Below are positions 9,997 to 17,651 of a stretch of 64,000 nucleotides of DNA, piece after piece. Under the pieces are notes generated by a model. It was given only the letters and a program-made list of their open reading frames with translations. It was not told the DNA's origin and ran no database searches. The translations under genes were made by a program, and so were the position numbers. Source of the DNA: Phaeovulum vinaykumarii (GTDB lineage Bacteria > Pseudomonadota > Alphaproteobacteria > Rhodobacterales > Rhodobacteraceae); NCBI RefSeq assembly GCF_900156695.1, contig NZ_FTOM01000003.1, forward strand, positions 186,001 through 250,000. The letters are read 5' to 3'. How positions within the stretch are numbered: position 1 is the first letter of the stretch; every line of letters begins with the position of its first letter.

Positions 9997-10512
9997 ATGA
10001 CCGAATGCGCCCTCTGCTCTGCCGCCGAGGCCCGGCCCGTCCCCGTTCACCCGCGCGAGGAGACCGTCGCGCTGTGCCCGACCTGCCTGACCGGCGTGAC
10101 CGAGGGGCCGCAATCCGACCCGCATTGGCATTGCCTGAACGACGCGATCTGGAGCCCCGACCCGGCGGTGCAGGTGCTGGCCTGGCGCATTCTCAAGGCG
10201 CTGCCCGAAGACGCCTGGGCGCGCGATCTGCTGGATATCGCCTATCTGGAACCCGAGGTGCAGGACTGGGCCGAGGCGGGCCTGACCACCGCCCCCGAGA
10301 TCGTGCACCGCGACAGCAACGGCGCGGTGCTGGCGGCGGGCGATACGGTGACGCTGATCAAGGATCTGCCGGTCAAGGGCGCGGGCTTCACCGCCAAGCG
10401 CGGCACGGCGGTGCGCAACATCTCGCTGGTGCCCGACAACGAGGGCCAGATCGAGGGCCGGGTCGAGGGCCAGCGCATCATCATCCTGACGCAATTCGTC
10501 AAGAAGGCCTGA
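9997..10512 (+). CDS. yjdM: YjdM/PhnA family zinc-ribbon protein
   Basis: Member of the PhnA/YjdM family, often annotated as an alkylphosphonate-utilisation protein, though it is not a phosphonate-cleaving enzyme in general and its true role is unclear. The 171-aa protein has an N-terminal zinc ribbon with CALC and CPTC pairs (residues about 4-7 and 29-32). The C-terminal SH3-like PhnA domain contains DSNGAVLAAGDTVTLIKDL and ends ILTQFVKKA. ACAGGAG precedes the ATG. It is not next to a phn cluster; the next gene is convergent, with a shared terminator between them. Confidence 0.9.
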   Translation: MTECALCSAAEARPVPVHPREETVALCPTCLTGVTEGPQSDPHWHCLNDAIWSPDPAVQVLAWRILKALPEDAWARDLLDIAYLEPEVQDWAEAGLTTAPEIVHRDSNGAVLAAGDTVTLIKDLPVKGAGFTAKRGTAVRNISLVPDNEGQIEGRVEGQRIIILTQFVKKA

Positions 10513-10623
10513 GCAGGACGGCCCGCGACCGGCGCACCGAAGGCCCGCCCCCGCCCCAACGCCCGTAGCGGCGCGGTGTTGGGGCGGTGCGTTGGGGCGA
10601 AGCGCGCTCTGACCAAAGGAAAA

Positions 10624-10650
10624 GGCGGGCACCCGTCACCGGGGCCCGCC
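10624..10650. terminator. Bidirectional terminator between yjdM and the cold-shock gene
   Basis: GGCGGGC at 10624-10630 pairs with GCCCGCC at 10644-10650. On the plus strand it is followed by TTCTTGTT, on the minus strand by TTTTCCTTT. It sits between two convergent genes and can end both. Confidence 0.75.
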
Positions 10651-10688
10651 TTCTTGTTCGTCATCCGTCTGCGCGGGATCCCCGCGTC

Positions 10689-10895
10689 TTACGCAAGGGC
10701 GAGGTTCGTCGCCGATTCACGCCCGTCGCGCCCACGCTCGACGTCAAAGGTCACGGCCTGACCGTCGGCGATCTGATGCAGACCGGCGCGTTCGACCGCC
10801 GAGATGTGCACGAACACGTCGCGCGAGCCATGCTCGGGGGCGATGAAGCCGAAACCTTTGGTGGAATTGAACCATTTCACGGTGCCATTGGCCAT
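10689..10895 (-). CDS. Cold-shock domain protein (CspA family)
   Basis: Small single-strand RNA/DNA binding protein that acts as an RNA chaperone. The 68-aa product holds both RNP motifs: KGFGFIAPE (RNP1) and DVFVHISAV (RNP2), after the family opening MANGTVKWFN. The ATG at 10895 is preceded by CAGGAGA; a longer in-frame start at 10925 would add a non-conserved tail. About 225 bases without a gene lie upstream, enough for the long 5' leader typical of csp mRNAs. It is convergent with yjdM. Confidence 0.96.
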   Translation of the reverse strand: MANGTVKWFNSTKGFGFIAPEHGSRDVFVHISAVERAGLHQIADGQAVTFDVERGRDGRESATNLALA

Positions 10896-11120
10896 CGTGA
10901 TGTCTCCTGTCTGGGTGCCGCCCACAAGACGCAGCGGCCTGGCTCAGTGTCGTCATAAGATCAACTGAAGCCGGAAGGAGACAGAAGGTCGAAGGAAGAA
11001 GCTTTGCCCAACCTTCATACCCGCAAGGCGCGAAATTCGCAACCTCTAATGACCGAAATGGCGAAACAGGGCCCGCCGCCCCGGCGCGGCCCTAGCTGCG
11101 CCCGCCGCCCCGGCGCAGCC

Positions 11121-11642
11121 CTAGCTGCGCAGGCCGGTTTCGCGCAGCAATCCCAGGCGCTTGGCCTCGTAGTAATAGCCGCGCTGATACCAGCGGTCGG
11201 CGGCGTCATGATCGCCCCCCGCCACCAGCCAGGCACCGCGCAGATATTTAACGCCATAGCGCAGGTTGGTGTCGGCATCGAACAGCCCCTCGACCGGACC
11301 GCGATAGCCCATCGTGCGCGCCGTCTGCGGATCGAGCTGCATCAGCCCCACATACCGGCCGTTGCGCGCCGCGGGGTTATAGCCGCTCTCGCGCTTGACC
11401 ACGCGATGCACCAGGCTTTCGGGAACGCCATAGTGCCGCGCGTGGCGGGAAATCAGCGCGTCGATCTCGGGCCGGCCGGAACGGCCGCCGGACACGGGCG
11501 CGGATCTGCGCCGCCCGCCGCCGCATCCCGCCAGCGCCAGAAGCGCCGCCGCGCCGCACAAAAGCCCGCGGCGCGACGCGCCGCCCGACGGCGCCTGCGA
11601 TACGCCCATCTGCACGCCCTCCATCCGCGTCGGCGCGCTCAT
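11121..11642 (-). CDS. Lytic transglycosylase lipoprotein (SLT domain)
   Basis: Predicted outer-membrane or periplasmic lipoprotein that cleaves peptidoglycan glycan strands. The 173-aa protein begins with a lipoprotein signal: RRGLLCGAAALLALAGC, whose LAGC is a lipobox near residue 38. The SLT domain follows, with the catalytic Glu in VVKRESGYNPAARNG, then VGLMQLDPQTARTMG and LRYGVKYLRG. The start overlaps the stop of the upstream lectin gene (ATGA at 11639-11642), so the two are translationally coupled. The domain is compact, with no added LysM or PBP module. Confidence 0.9.
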   Translation of the reverse strand: MSAPTRMEGVQMGVSQAPSGGASRRGLLCGAAALLALAGCGGGRRRSAPVSGGRSGRPEIDALISRHARHYGVPESLVHRVVKRESGYNPAARNGRYVGLMQLDPQTARTMGYRGPVEGLFDADTNLRYGVKYLRGAWLVAGGDHDAADRWYQRGYYYEAKRLGLLRETGLRS

Positions 11643-11989
11643 TCGATCACCCAATCGTCTTCGTGACGGATCGCGCCGATGGCCAGCCAATCGGCCCGCA
11701 CCCGCGCCACGCGCGTATCGCCCCAGGTCTTGAAGACGATCACGAATCCCTCGCGGGTGACCATCTCGGACGAGATATCCATGCGGCCGTTGTGTTTCTG
11801 GTCGATGTCCCACATCGAAAGCGACACCTGCACCACCGGCGGGTCGATGAAGGCCTCGTCGAATTCCACGACCCGGCGCAGCTCGCGCGGGCCCTCGCCC
11901 GTCCACATCGCCCCGCCGTCCTGATAGTCGGAAAAGAGCATCAGCGACCCCCGCCCCACTCCGATCGCATGCGAGTCCAGACGTAGCAT
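11639..11989 (-). CDS. H-type lectin domain protein
   Basis: A 116-aa protein consisting almost entirely of one H-type lectin domain, the carbohydrate-binding beta-sandwich known from snail agglutinin and discoidin-like proteins. Recognisable parts are SDYQDGGAMWTGEGPRELRR near the N-terminus, IDPPVVQVSLSMWDID in the middle and EGFVIVFKTWGDTRVARVRA at the end. No signal peptide is visible, so how it would reach a glycan is unclear. Its stop codon overlaps the start of a lytic transglycosylase lipoprotein, which implies the two are made together. Confidence 0.82.
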   Translation of the reverse strand: MLRLDSHAIGVGRGSLMLFSDYQDGGAMWTGEGPRELRRVVEFDEAFIDPPVVQVSLSMWDIDQKHNGRMDISSEMVTREGFVIVFKTWGDTRVARVRADWLAIGAIRHEDDWVIE

Positions 11990-12135
11990 TCCTGACCTTT
12001 CCTGTTCCCGTCACGTCCTTCGCCAGCGCGCCATACCCCCGCCGGGAAAGGGGGCCGAAATCGGGGCCGGTCTCTCTTCCTAGCCCGCGGCTGCCGTCAA
12101 GGAAAGCCTGCGCCGGGTGGAAACAGGTGCCCGAC

Positions 12136-12609
12136 TCACGATCCGCCGGGATCGCGCAGAAGGTGCAGCCGTTGCGCGGCGGTGCGGGCAAAATTCAGGC
12201 TCAGCGCGCGGCGACGCGCCGGGGCCAGCGGATCGCGCGGCCCCTCGGACAGAAGCTCGGCGCCATGGGCATCGGTCAGCATCAGCCCGGCCCCCTCGGG
12301 CAGGATCTCGCGCGGGAAATCGGGCGGCACCGCCCACAGGAAGCGGTCGCACCAGGCCAGATATCCGCGCCATTTGTGATCGGCGGTGAAATCCGCGCGC
12401 GAGGATTTGCATTCGACGATCCAGATCTCGCCCCTGGGCCCCAGCGCCATGACATCGACCCGCAGCCCCGGCGCGGGCACCATTTCGGTCAGGCAGGCCA
12501 GACCGCGCGCGGCCAGTTCCCGGCAGACGCCGCGGGCAATGCGCTGGCCGGGGCTCATGCGGGCGGGATCAAGGGGGACGGCGGCGGCGGGGCCGGAGGC
12601 GGGCAACAT
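12136..12609 (-). CDS. mmcB: MmcB family DNA repair-associated protein
   Basis: MmcB-type protein of the PD-(D/E)XK nuclease fold, linked in Caulobacter to the DNA-damage and mitomycin C response. The 157-aa protein contains RVDVMALGPRGEIWIVECKSS, where Asp and the ExK pair match the nuclease active-site pattern, then DFTADHKWRGYLAWCDRFLW and FPREILPEGAGLMLTDAHG, all typical of the family. The ATG at 12609 gives the usual length; longer in-frame starts run into low-complexity sequence. It is convergent with nothing nearby: the lectin/transglycosylase pair on the same strand begins 146 bases further on. Confidence 0.86.
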   Translation of the reverse strand: MLPASGPAAAVPLDPARMSPGQRIARGVCRELAARGLACLTEMVPAPGLRVDVMALGPRGEIWIVECKSSRADFTADHKWRGYLAWCDRFLWAVPPDFPREILPEGAGLMLTDAHGAELLSEGPRDPLAPARRRALSLNFARTAAQRLHLLRDPGGS

Positions 12610-12796
12610 CGGCCCAGATTGCCCCGGCCCGCGCCCGCCCGCAAGATGCGCGCCCCCCCTCTGGGCCGCGGACCCGAACCCGTGCCTCCCGCACGACCGG
12701 AGGTCGGAACCTGCCCCCCGGCCGGAGGTCGGAACCTTCCCCCACACGACCGGGGGGGGGCTGCCCCCCCTGGGCGCAGGTCGGCATCCGCCCCCC

Positions 12797-12825
12797 TTGC
12801 CGACGGTCCGGACGCGCACTATCTG
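12797..12825 (+). promoter_or_regulatory. Candidate sigma-70 promoter for the 12831 RNA
   Basis: TTGCCG at 12797-12802 and TATCTG at 12820-12825 are 17 bases apart, the optimal spacing. The -10 is weak in its last three bases. The expected start point falls at 12831-12833, exactly at the first base of the closing stem of the fold described next. Confidence 0.4.
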
Positions 12826-12830
12826 ATCTC

Positions 12831-12995
12831 GTGGCAGGTTTCTGCTCTTCTCGTGCGCGGCCCTATTCCGGTGGCCGATAAGCTTTCCGAGGGGGCTGGC
12901 TCTGGCGGGATCCTGGTCTCGTTATCTGGCGCCCACCTGATATGTTCAGGCTCTCGGGAATTTCACGCCGACACGGATGCTGCGGTTCCTGCCAC
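12831..12995 (+). ncRNA. Candidate structured RNA with 6S-like rod fold
   Basis: The 165 bases fold into one long rod. GTGGCAGG (12831-12838) pairs with CCTGCCAC (12988-12995). A near-symmetric internal loop of about 14 and 13 bases follows. Then come GTG/CAC (12853/12972), CGGC/GCCG (12858/12967), ATTCC/GGAAT (12865/12957), GGTGG/CCACC (12870/12933), GATAA/TTATC (12877/12922) and CGAG/CTCG (12888/12918). A promoter-like sequence sits at the right place upstream. Length, end-to-end closing stem and internal bubble match 6S RNA, the RNA polymerase holoenzyme regulator, but I did not find a decisive 6S sequence signature. It could instead be another regulatory RNA or a sufT leader element. Confidence 0.42.
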
Positions 12996-13181
12996 ACTTG
13001 GCCCCTGGCGGGGCGGTTCCCGCGGTGCTTCGGGGAGGCGCGCCCTTGCCGGGGCAGGGCGCAGCCTGCCCCACACCCTGCCCTTCCCCCTTGCTCTGCC
13101 CTGCCCCCACGCTCCGCGTTGTGACTTTACCCGGCGGCCACATTCCCTATATATTCAGTCAGCAATTGACGCGAGGGTCCG

Positions 13182-13562
13182 ATGACCGCACAGACTTCTT
13201 CCGCCGCCGAAACCGACAGCTTTCCCGGTGCCCCCATGATCCGCCCGTCCTCGACCGACCATCCGCTCTACGAGCAGGTGGTCGAGGCCTGCAAGACCGT
13301 CTTCGACCCCGAGATCCCGGTCAATGTCTACGACCTGGGCCTGATCTACACGATCGAGATCTCGGACGCGGGCAAGGTCGCCATCGTCATGACGCTGACC
13401 GCGCCGGGCTGCCCCGTCGCCGGCGAGATGCCCGGCTGGGTGCAGGATGCCGTGGCCGGTGTCGCGGGCGTGAGCGCGGTCGACGTGGACCTGACCTTCG
13501 AACCCGAATGGGGCATGGAGATGATGTCCGACGAGGCCCGCCTCGAACTGGGCTTCATGTAA
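13182..13562 (+). CDS. sufT: SufT / MIP18-type Fe-S assembly protein (DUF59)
   Basis: Fe-S cluster maturation factor of the MIP18/DUF59 family, thought to help load clusters onto target proteins. The 126-aa product has VVEACKTVFDPEIPVNVYDL, a full DUF59 signature, and TLTAPGCPVAGEMPGWVQDA with the conserved Cys. It ends LELGFM. An ATG follows a GAGGG site. The next gene, an A-type carrier, begins 11 bases after the stop, so the two form an operon; no other suf genes are in this window. Confidence 0.93.
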   Translation: MTAQTSSAAETDSFPGAPMIRPSSTDHPLYEQVVEACKTVFDPEIPVNVYDLGLIYTIEISDAGKVAIVMTLTAPGCPVAGEMPGWVQDAVAGVAGVSAVDVDLTFEPEWGMEMMSDEARLELGFM

Positions 13563-13573
13563 GGGCCGATCCG

Positions 13574-13918
13574 ATGAGCCAGCCCGTCACCCTGACCCCC
13601 GCCGCCGCCGCGGAGATCCGCCGCCTGATGGAGCGCGAGAACGCCCATGCCCTGCGCCTGGGCCTCAAGAAGGGCGGCTGCGCGGGCATGGAATACACCC
13701 TCGAGGTGGTCACCGAGGCCGAGGTCGACCCGATGGATGCCGCGGTCGAACAGGACGGCGCGCGGGTGCTGATCGCGCCCATGGCGCAGATGTTCCTGTT
13801 CGGCACGCGCATTGATTACGCGATCGGCGTGGTCGAATCGGGCTTCCGTTTCGACAACCCCAACGTGGTCGAAGCCTGCGGCTGCGGCGAATCGATCAAG
13901 TTCTCGGACCCGGCCTGA
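13574..13918 (+). CDS. sufA: A-type Fe-S carrier (SufA/IscA/HesB family)
   Basis: Fe-S cluster carrier that accepts clusters from the scaffold and passes them to apo-enzymes. The 114-aa protein has the three cluster-ligand cysteines of the family: one in KKGGCAGMEYTLEV and two in EACGCGESIKF at the C-terminus. FRFDNPNV precedes the last pair as usual. It is the second gene after sufT with an 11-base gap. Whether it is orthologous to SufA, IscA or ErpA cannot be settled; the sufT neighbour favours the SUF system. Confidence 0.92.
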   Translation: MSQPVTLTPAAAAEIRRLMERENAHALRLGLKKGGCAGMEYTLEVVTEAEVDPMDAAVEQDGARVLIAPMAQMFLFGTRIDYAIGVVESGFRFDNPNVVEACGCGESIKFSDPA

Positions 13919-14039
13919 TCCGTTCGCCCGGCGCATGAAAGTCGGGCAGCGCGCCCGATTGCGCGGCCATTTGCGCTTGGCGCAGAGGCCGGGTTGCGCA
14001 TAGAAGAACCCCCGAACCAGAAAAAGGGGAGGTCATTTC

Positions 14040-14786
14040 ATGCGCCGCAAGCTTGCTGCCGGAAACTGGAAGATGAATGGCGCGCGCGCCGCGCTGGCCG
14101 AGGTCACGGCCCTGGCCGGGGCGCATCCCGCGCCGGGCTGCGAGGTTCTGCTGTGCCCGCCGGCGACGCTGATCGCGCCGATGGCCGAGGTGGCCGCCGG
14201 AACGCCGGTGCAGGTGGGCGGGCAGGATTGCCACGCCAAGACCTCGGGCGCGCATACGGGCGACATCGCCGCGGCCATGCTGGTCGAAGCGGGCGCCAGC
14301 CACGTCATCCTGGGCCATTCCGAGCGCCGCGCCGATCACGGCGAGACCGACGCCCAGGTCGCGGCCAAGACCCAGGCCGCCTGGGATGCGGGTCTGATCG
14401 CCATCGTCTGCGTCGGCGAGACCGAGGCCCAGCGCGACGCAGGAGAGACGCTGGCGGTGATCGGCGCGCAGCTCGACGGCTCGCTGCCCGAGGGCGCCAC
14501 GGCCGCCACCACCGTCATCGCCTATGAACCCGTCTGGGCCATCGGCACCGGGCGCACGCCCACGCTCGAGCAGATCGCCGAGGTGCACGATTTCATGCGC
14601 GCCCGCCTCGAGGCGCGCTTCGGCGCCGAAGGCACGGGGATGCGGCTGCTCTATGGCGGGTCGGTCAAGCCCTCGAACGCGACCGAGATCTTTGCCGTGT
14701 CGAACGTGGACGGGGCGCTGGTCGGCGGCGCCAGCCTCAAGGCCGCCGATTTCGGCGCCATCGTCGCGGCGCTCGACGCCGCCTGA
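14040..14786 (+). CDS. tpiA: Triosephosphate isomerase
   Basis: Interconverts dihydroxyacetone phosphate and glyceraldehyde 3-phosphate in glycolysis, gluconeogenesis and the Calvin cycle. The 248-aa TIM barrel shows AAGNWKMNG with the substrate Lys, ILGHSERR with the catalytic His, [13 protein letters not shown] with the catalytic Glu, and the phosphate-binding loop [20 protein letters not shown] lies at good distance before the ATG. A stem of CGCCCCCGCC and GGCGGGGGCG follows at about 14800-14834 and may act as a transcript end, although it lacks a T-run. Confidence 0.98.
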   Translation: MRRKLAAGNWKMNGARAALAEVTALAGAHPAPGCEVLLCPPATLIAPMAEVAAGTPVQVGGQDCHAKTSGAHTGDIAAAMLVEAGASHVILGHSERRADHGETDAQVAAKTQAAWDAGLIAIVCVGETEAQRDAGETLAVIGAQLDGSLPEGATAATTVIAYEPVWAIGTGRTPTLEQIAEVHDFMRARLEARFGAEGTGMRLLYGGSVKPSNATEIFAVSNVDGALVGGASLKAADFGAIVAALDAA

Positions 14787-14939
14787 ACGCGCACGCCTTC
14801 CGCCCCCGCCCAAAACGACCGCGGCGGGGGCGTCACGGCCCCTTTCCCGGCGCGCGTTTCCCGGCGCGCATTTCCTGGCTCGCGCCGGTGCGCCCTCTGT
14901 GCCATCATCGTGTCAGAACCTGTCACGGATGGGGCCTCC

Positions 14940-15938
14940 ATGTCCTTTGCCAAGGCCACTGACCTGCTGCGCCTGGCCGAAATGGCCAGCGCGACCTATG
15001 AGGGTGTCTCGCTCAGCGACATCGAGACCAGCTTCGGCGTCGACCGGCGCACTGCGCAGCGCATGACCCGCGCGCTGGAGACCGCCTTTCCCCATTGCCG
15101 CACCCGCACCGACGACAGCCGCCGCAAATATTGGAAGATCGACGCGCGCGACGCCCGGCTGATGCTGGCGCAGGGCGTGCGCGACAGCGAGCTGTCCGCG
15201 CTCGAGATCGCCATCCGGCGGGCCGCACGCGAAGGCGCCGCGGTCGAGCAGCGCGCGCTGGAAGCCTTGCGCGACCGGCTTCTGGCGGCGATGCCGGGGG
15301 CCATGGCGCGCCGGGTCGAGGCCGACGCCGAGGCGGTGCTCGAAGCCCATGGTTTTGCCTCGCGGCCCGGCCCCCGCCTGCGCCCGCGCCCCGATCTGCT
15401 GCGCGTGATCGCCCAGGCGCTGAAGGGCCCGCATCAGCTGTCGATCGGCTATCAGGGGGCGCAGGACGACGCGCCGCGGCCGCGGCTGATCGAGCCGCAC
15501 GGCCTGCTTCTGGGCACCCGGCGCTATCTGATCGCGCGCGAGGTCGGCGGAAGCGGGCGGATGCAGAGCTTTCGGCTCGACCGGATCGTGGAGGCGCAAT
15601 TGCGCGCCTCCTCCTTCCAGCGCGACCCCGACTTTGACCTGAGCGCGCATGCCGCGCGCGCCTTCGGTTCCTATTTCGACGAGGCCGAGTTCGGCCCGGT
15701 GGTCTGGCGGTTCGCGCCCGAGGCCGCGGCGGTGGCCCGCGAATTCATCTTTCACCCGGCGCAGGAAATGACCGATCAGGCCGACGGATCGCTGGTCGTG
15801 CGCTTCTGCGCCGCCGGGCATCTGGAGATGGCCTGGCATCTCTATCAATGGGGCGATGCGGTCGAGGTGCTTGCGCCGCCCGCGCTGCGCGCGCTGACCC
15901 AGGCCCACCGGCGCGCGGATTTCCCCGCCCTGCCCTGA
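14940..15938 (+). CDS. HTH-WYL domain transcriptional regulator
   Basis: Probable ligand-responsive DNA-binding protein of 332 aa. The N-terminal winged helix reads VSLSDIETSFGVDRRTAQRM (about residues 21-40). The WYL domain follows: HQLSIGYQG, then RLIEPHGLLLGTRRYLIA and the C-terminal WCX-like extension ending WGDAVEVLAPPALRAL. WYL proteins often sense nucleic acids or nucleotides and control DNA-damage or phage-defence genes, but no target is adjacent here. The ATG at 14940 has GGATGGGG upstream; a GTG at 14910 is in frame but lacks a ribosome site. It is a single gene followed by 200 bases and a tRNA. Confidence 0.87.
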   Translation: MSFAKATDLLRLAEMASATYEGVSLSDIETSFGVDRRTAQRMTRALETAFPHCRTRTDDSRRKYWKIDARDARLMLAQGVRDSELSALEIAIRRAAREGAAVEQRALEALRDRLLAAMPGAMARRVEADAEAVLEAHGFASRPGPRLRPRPDLLRVIAQALKGPHQLSIGYQGAQDDAPRPRLIEPHGLLLGTRRYLIAREVGGSGRMQSFRLDRIVEAQLRASSFQRDPDFDLSAHAARAFGSYFDEAEFGPVVWRFAPEAAAVAREFIFHPAQEMTDQADGSLVVRFCAAGHLEMAWHLYQWGDAVEVLAPPALRALTQAHRRADFPALP

Positions 15939-16139
15939 GCCGGCCCCTCTCCTCCTGCCTGTCCCGCGACCCTGTCCCGCGAGCCCCCGCCCCGAACGCA
16001 TCCGCCCCGACGCCCAGCCCCCGAACGACCCCGCCCCCGAAGGGCCCTGAAACCGCAGCACCCTGAAACCGCGGCCCGCGCGCCTGGCCCCGGATTGACG
16101 GGCCGCCAGCGGAGCGCTATGGCCATGCCACCGCGCCGG

Positions 16140-16216
16140 GGGTGATTAGCTCAGCTGGTCAGAGCGCCTCGTTTACACCGAGGATGTCGGGAGTTCGAAT
16201 CTCTCATCACCCACCA
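16140..16216 (+). tRNA. tRNA-Val (UAC anticodon)
   Basis: A full cloverleaf: acceptor GGGTGAT pairs with ATCACCC (16206-16212), the D arm has GCTCAGCTGGTCAGAGC, the anticodon stem CCTCG/CGAGG encloses TTTACAC so that the anticodon is TAC, and the T loop is TTCGAAT. The CCA end is encoded at 16214-16216. No integrase or flanking duplication is seen, so it does not appear to be used as an attachment site here. Confidence 0.97.
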
Positions 16217-16347
16217 CACACCAGCCTCTCCCTCCAACATCTTGCATCTGACGCCTCCGCCCCTGGGCGGCTTGTGGTGCCGTTTCTCCTGAGCGCCGCG
16301 GCCGTGCGCAATCGCTTTGACCTTCCGGTGCGGGCCGGATAGGGTCG

Positions 16348-16420
16348 GTCTCGCCAGGGGCGCCGAAAGGCTGAGAAGCACCCTTTGAACCTGAACCGGA
16401 TAATGCCGGCGGAGGGAGAG
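16348..16420 (+). promoter_or_regulatory. TPP riboswitch (THI element)
   Basis: Thiamine pyrophosphate riboswitch. The conserved pyrimidine-sensing half GGCTGAGAAGCACCC and the second half CCCTTTGAACCTGAACCGG followed by ATAATGCCGGCGGAGGGA are present in order. It precedes a thiYZX-type transporter, which it should switch off when TPP is plentiful. The distance to the first start codon is unusually long, nearly 290 bases. Confidence 0.95.
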
Positions 16421-16583
16421 CACGGTCAGTCTGCGTTCGGTCGTTCGATCTGCGCGCACCGTCTTTCCCGCGCGGCGCGAGAGCACGATGACCGAAGACC
16501 TTCTGACAGACTTGCCCGCGCACCCCCCATCATCGGCACTGGCGGTGCGATCCGCATCGCCGCCGATCTGGTGCGGGCCGCGG

Positions 16584-16600
16584 CCCCCCCCCCCCCCCCC
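16584..16600 (+). repeat. 17-C homopolymer in the thi leader
   Basis: A run of 17 cytosines lies between the TPP riboswitch and the first gene of the transporter. Such tracts are prone to slippage in replication and sequencing. An open frame from an ATG at 16488 runs through it and into thiY in frame, but the signal peptide start at 16713 is the likelier one. Confidence 0.85.
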
Positions 16601-16712
16601 GCCTGCCATCGCCCCGGCATGCCTTCTGCGCGTCGGGACAGGACATCCCCCGACACGTGACCTGCCCGCCCGCCACACCGCAACCAGAGCCATTCTCCCA
16701 AGGAGCACGCCC

Positions 16713-17651
16713 ATGAAACCCCTTCTCACCGCAACCTTGCTGATCTGGACCGCACTGCCCGCCATGGCACAGGACAAGCTGACGCTGGTGCTTGACTGGT
16801 TCGTCAATCCCGACCACGGCCCGGTCATCATCGCGCAGCAAAAGGGCTATTTCACCGAGGCCGGGCTGACGGTCGAGGTGATCGCCCCGGCCGACCCTGC
16901 CGACCCGCCCAAGATGGTGGCCGCCGGAAAGGCCGATCTGGCGATCTCCTACCAGCCGCAACTGCACCTTCAGCGTCACGAGGGCCTGCCGCTGCGCCGC
17001 GTCGGCACGCTGATTGCCACGCCCCTGAATTGCCTGCTGGTGCGGCAGGACGGCCCGGTCCACACGCCCGCCGATCTTCGGGGCCGCAAGGTCGGCTTTT
17101 CGGTCGGCGGCATCGAAGAGGCGGTGGTGGCGCAGATCCTTGCCACCCATGGCCTTGCGCCCGATGCAGTCGAGATGGTCAACGTCAACTGGTCTTTGTC
17201 ACCTGCGCTGATGGCGGGTCAGGTCGATGCGGTGATCGGCGCCTTTCGCAATTTCGAGCTGACCCAGATGGCAATCGAAGGCGTGCCGGGCCGGTGTTTC
17301 AACGTCGAGGAAGAAGGCCTGCCGCCCTATGACGAGCTGATCTATGTTGCCAATCCCGACCGCATGGACCGTGACAGCATCCGCCGCTTTCTGGGCGCGA
17401 CCGAAAAGGCCACGCAGTTCATCGTCAACCACCCCGAGGAAAGCTGGGCGCTGTTCGCCGCCGCCGCGCCCGAACTGGACGACACGCTGAACCGCCGCGC
17501 ATGGGCCGACACGCTGCCGCGCTTTGCCCTGCGGCCCGCGGCGCTGGATGCCGGGCGCTATGACGCCTATGAACGGTTCTTGCACGAAGCCGGGCTGATC
17601 CCCGCCACGACCCCGGCCTCCGAGATCGCCATCGACGTGACCGCGCCATGA
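16713..17651 (+). CDS. thiY: ABC transporter periplasmic protein for thiamine pyrimidine precursor (ThiY type)
   Basis: Periplasmic binding protein of the NMT1/THI5-like family, which binds a hydroxymethylpyrimidine-type precursor of thiamine. The 312-aa product starts with a signal peptide MKPLLTATLLIWTALPAMA and continues QDKLTLVLDWFVNPDHGPV, a classic opening of this family (LDW..NPDH). Later features are GRKVGFSVGGIEEAVVAQIL and NVNWSLSPALMAGQVDAVIG. AAGGAG lies close before the ATG at 16713. It follows a TPP riboswitch, and its stop overlaps the ATPase gene (ATGA). Confidence 0.93.
   Translation: MKPLLTATLLIWTALPAMAQDKLTLVLDWFVNPDHGPVIIAQQKGYFTEAGLTVEVIAPADPADPPKMVAAGKADLAISYQPQLHLQRHEGLPLRRVGTLIATPLNCLLVRQDGPVHTPADLRGRKVGFSVGGIEEAVVAQILATHGLAPDAVEMVNVNWSLSPALMAGQVDAVIGAFRNFELTQMAIEGVPGRCFNVEEEGLPPYDELIYVANPDRMDRDSIRRFLGATEKATQFIVNHPEESWALFAAAAPELDDTLNRRAWADTLPRFALRPAALDAGRYDAYERFLHEAGLIPATTPASEIAIDVTAP

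Larger units (their letters stand above)
12610..13181. other. 572-base intergenic region with repeats and a probable structured RNA
   Basis: No protein gene is supported here. The left part holds two imperfect 24-base repeats (both containing CGGAGGTCGGAACCT, around 12690-12745) and a G9/C7 pair. The middle, 12797-12995, has a promoter-like sequence and a long rod-like fold described separately. The right part has an 8-bp perfect hairpin (GGGGCAGG 13051-13058 with CCTGCCCC 13065-13072) without a T-run. An AT-rich stretch (CTATATATTCAG near 13147) just before sufT is the likely promoter region of that gene. Confidence 0.7.

Noticed and set aside
16140-16216. tRNA-Val used as an attachment site for a mobile element
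   Set aside because: No integrase, no direct repeat of the tRNA 3' end and ordinary genes on both sides.
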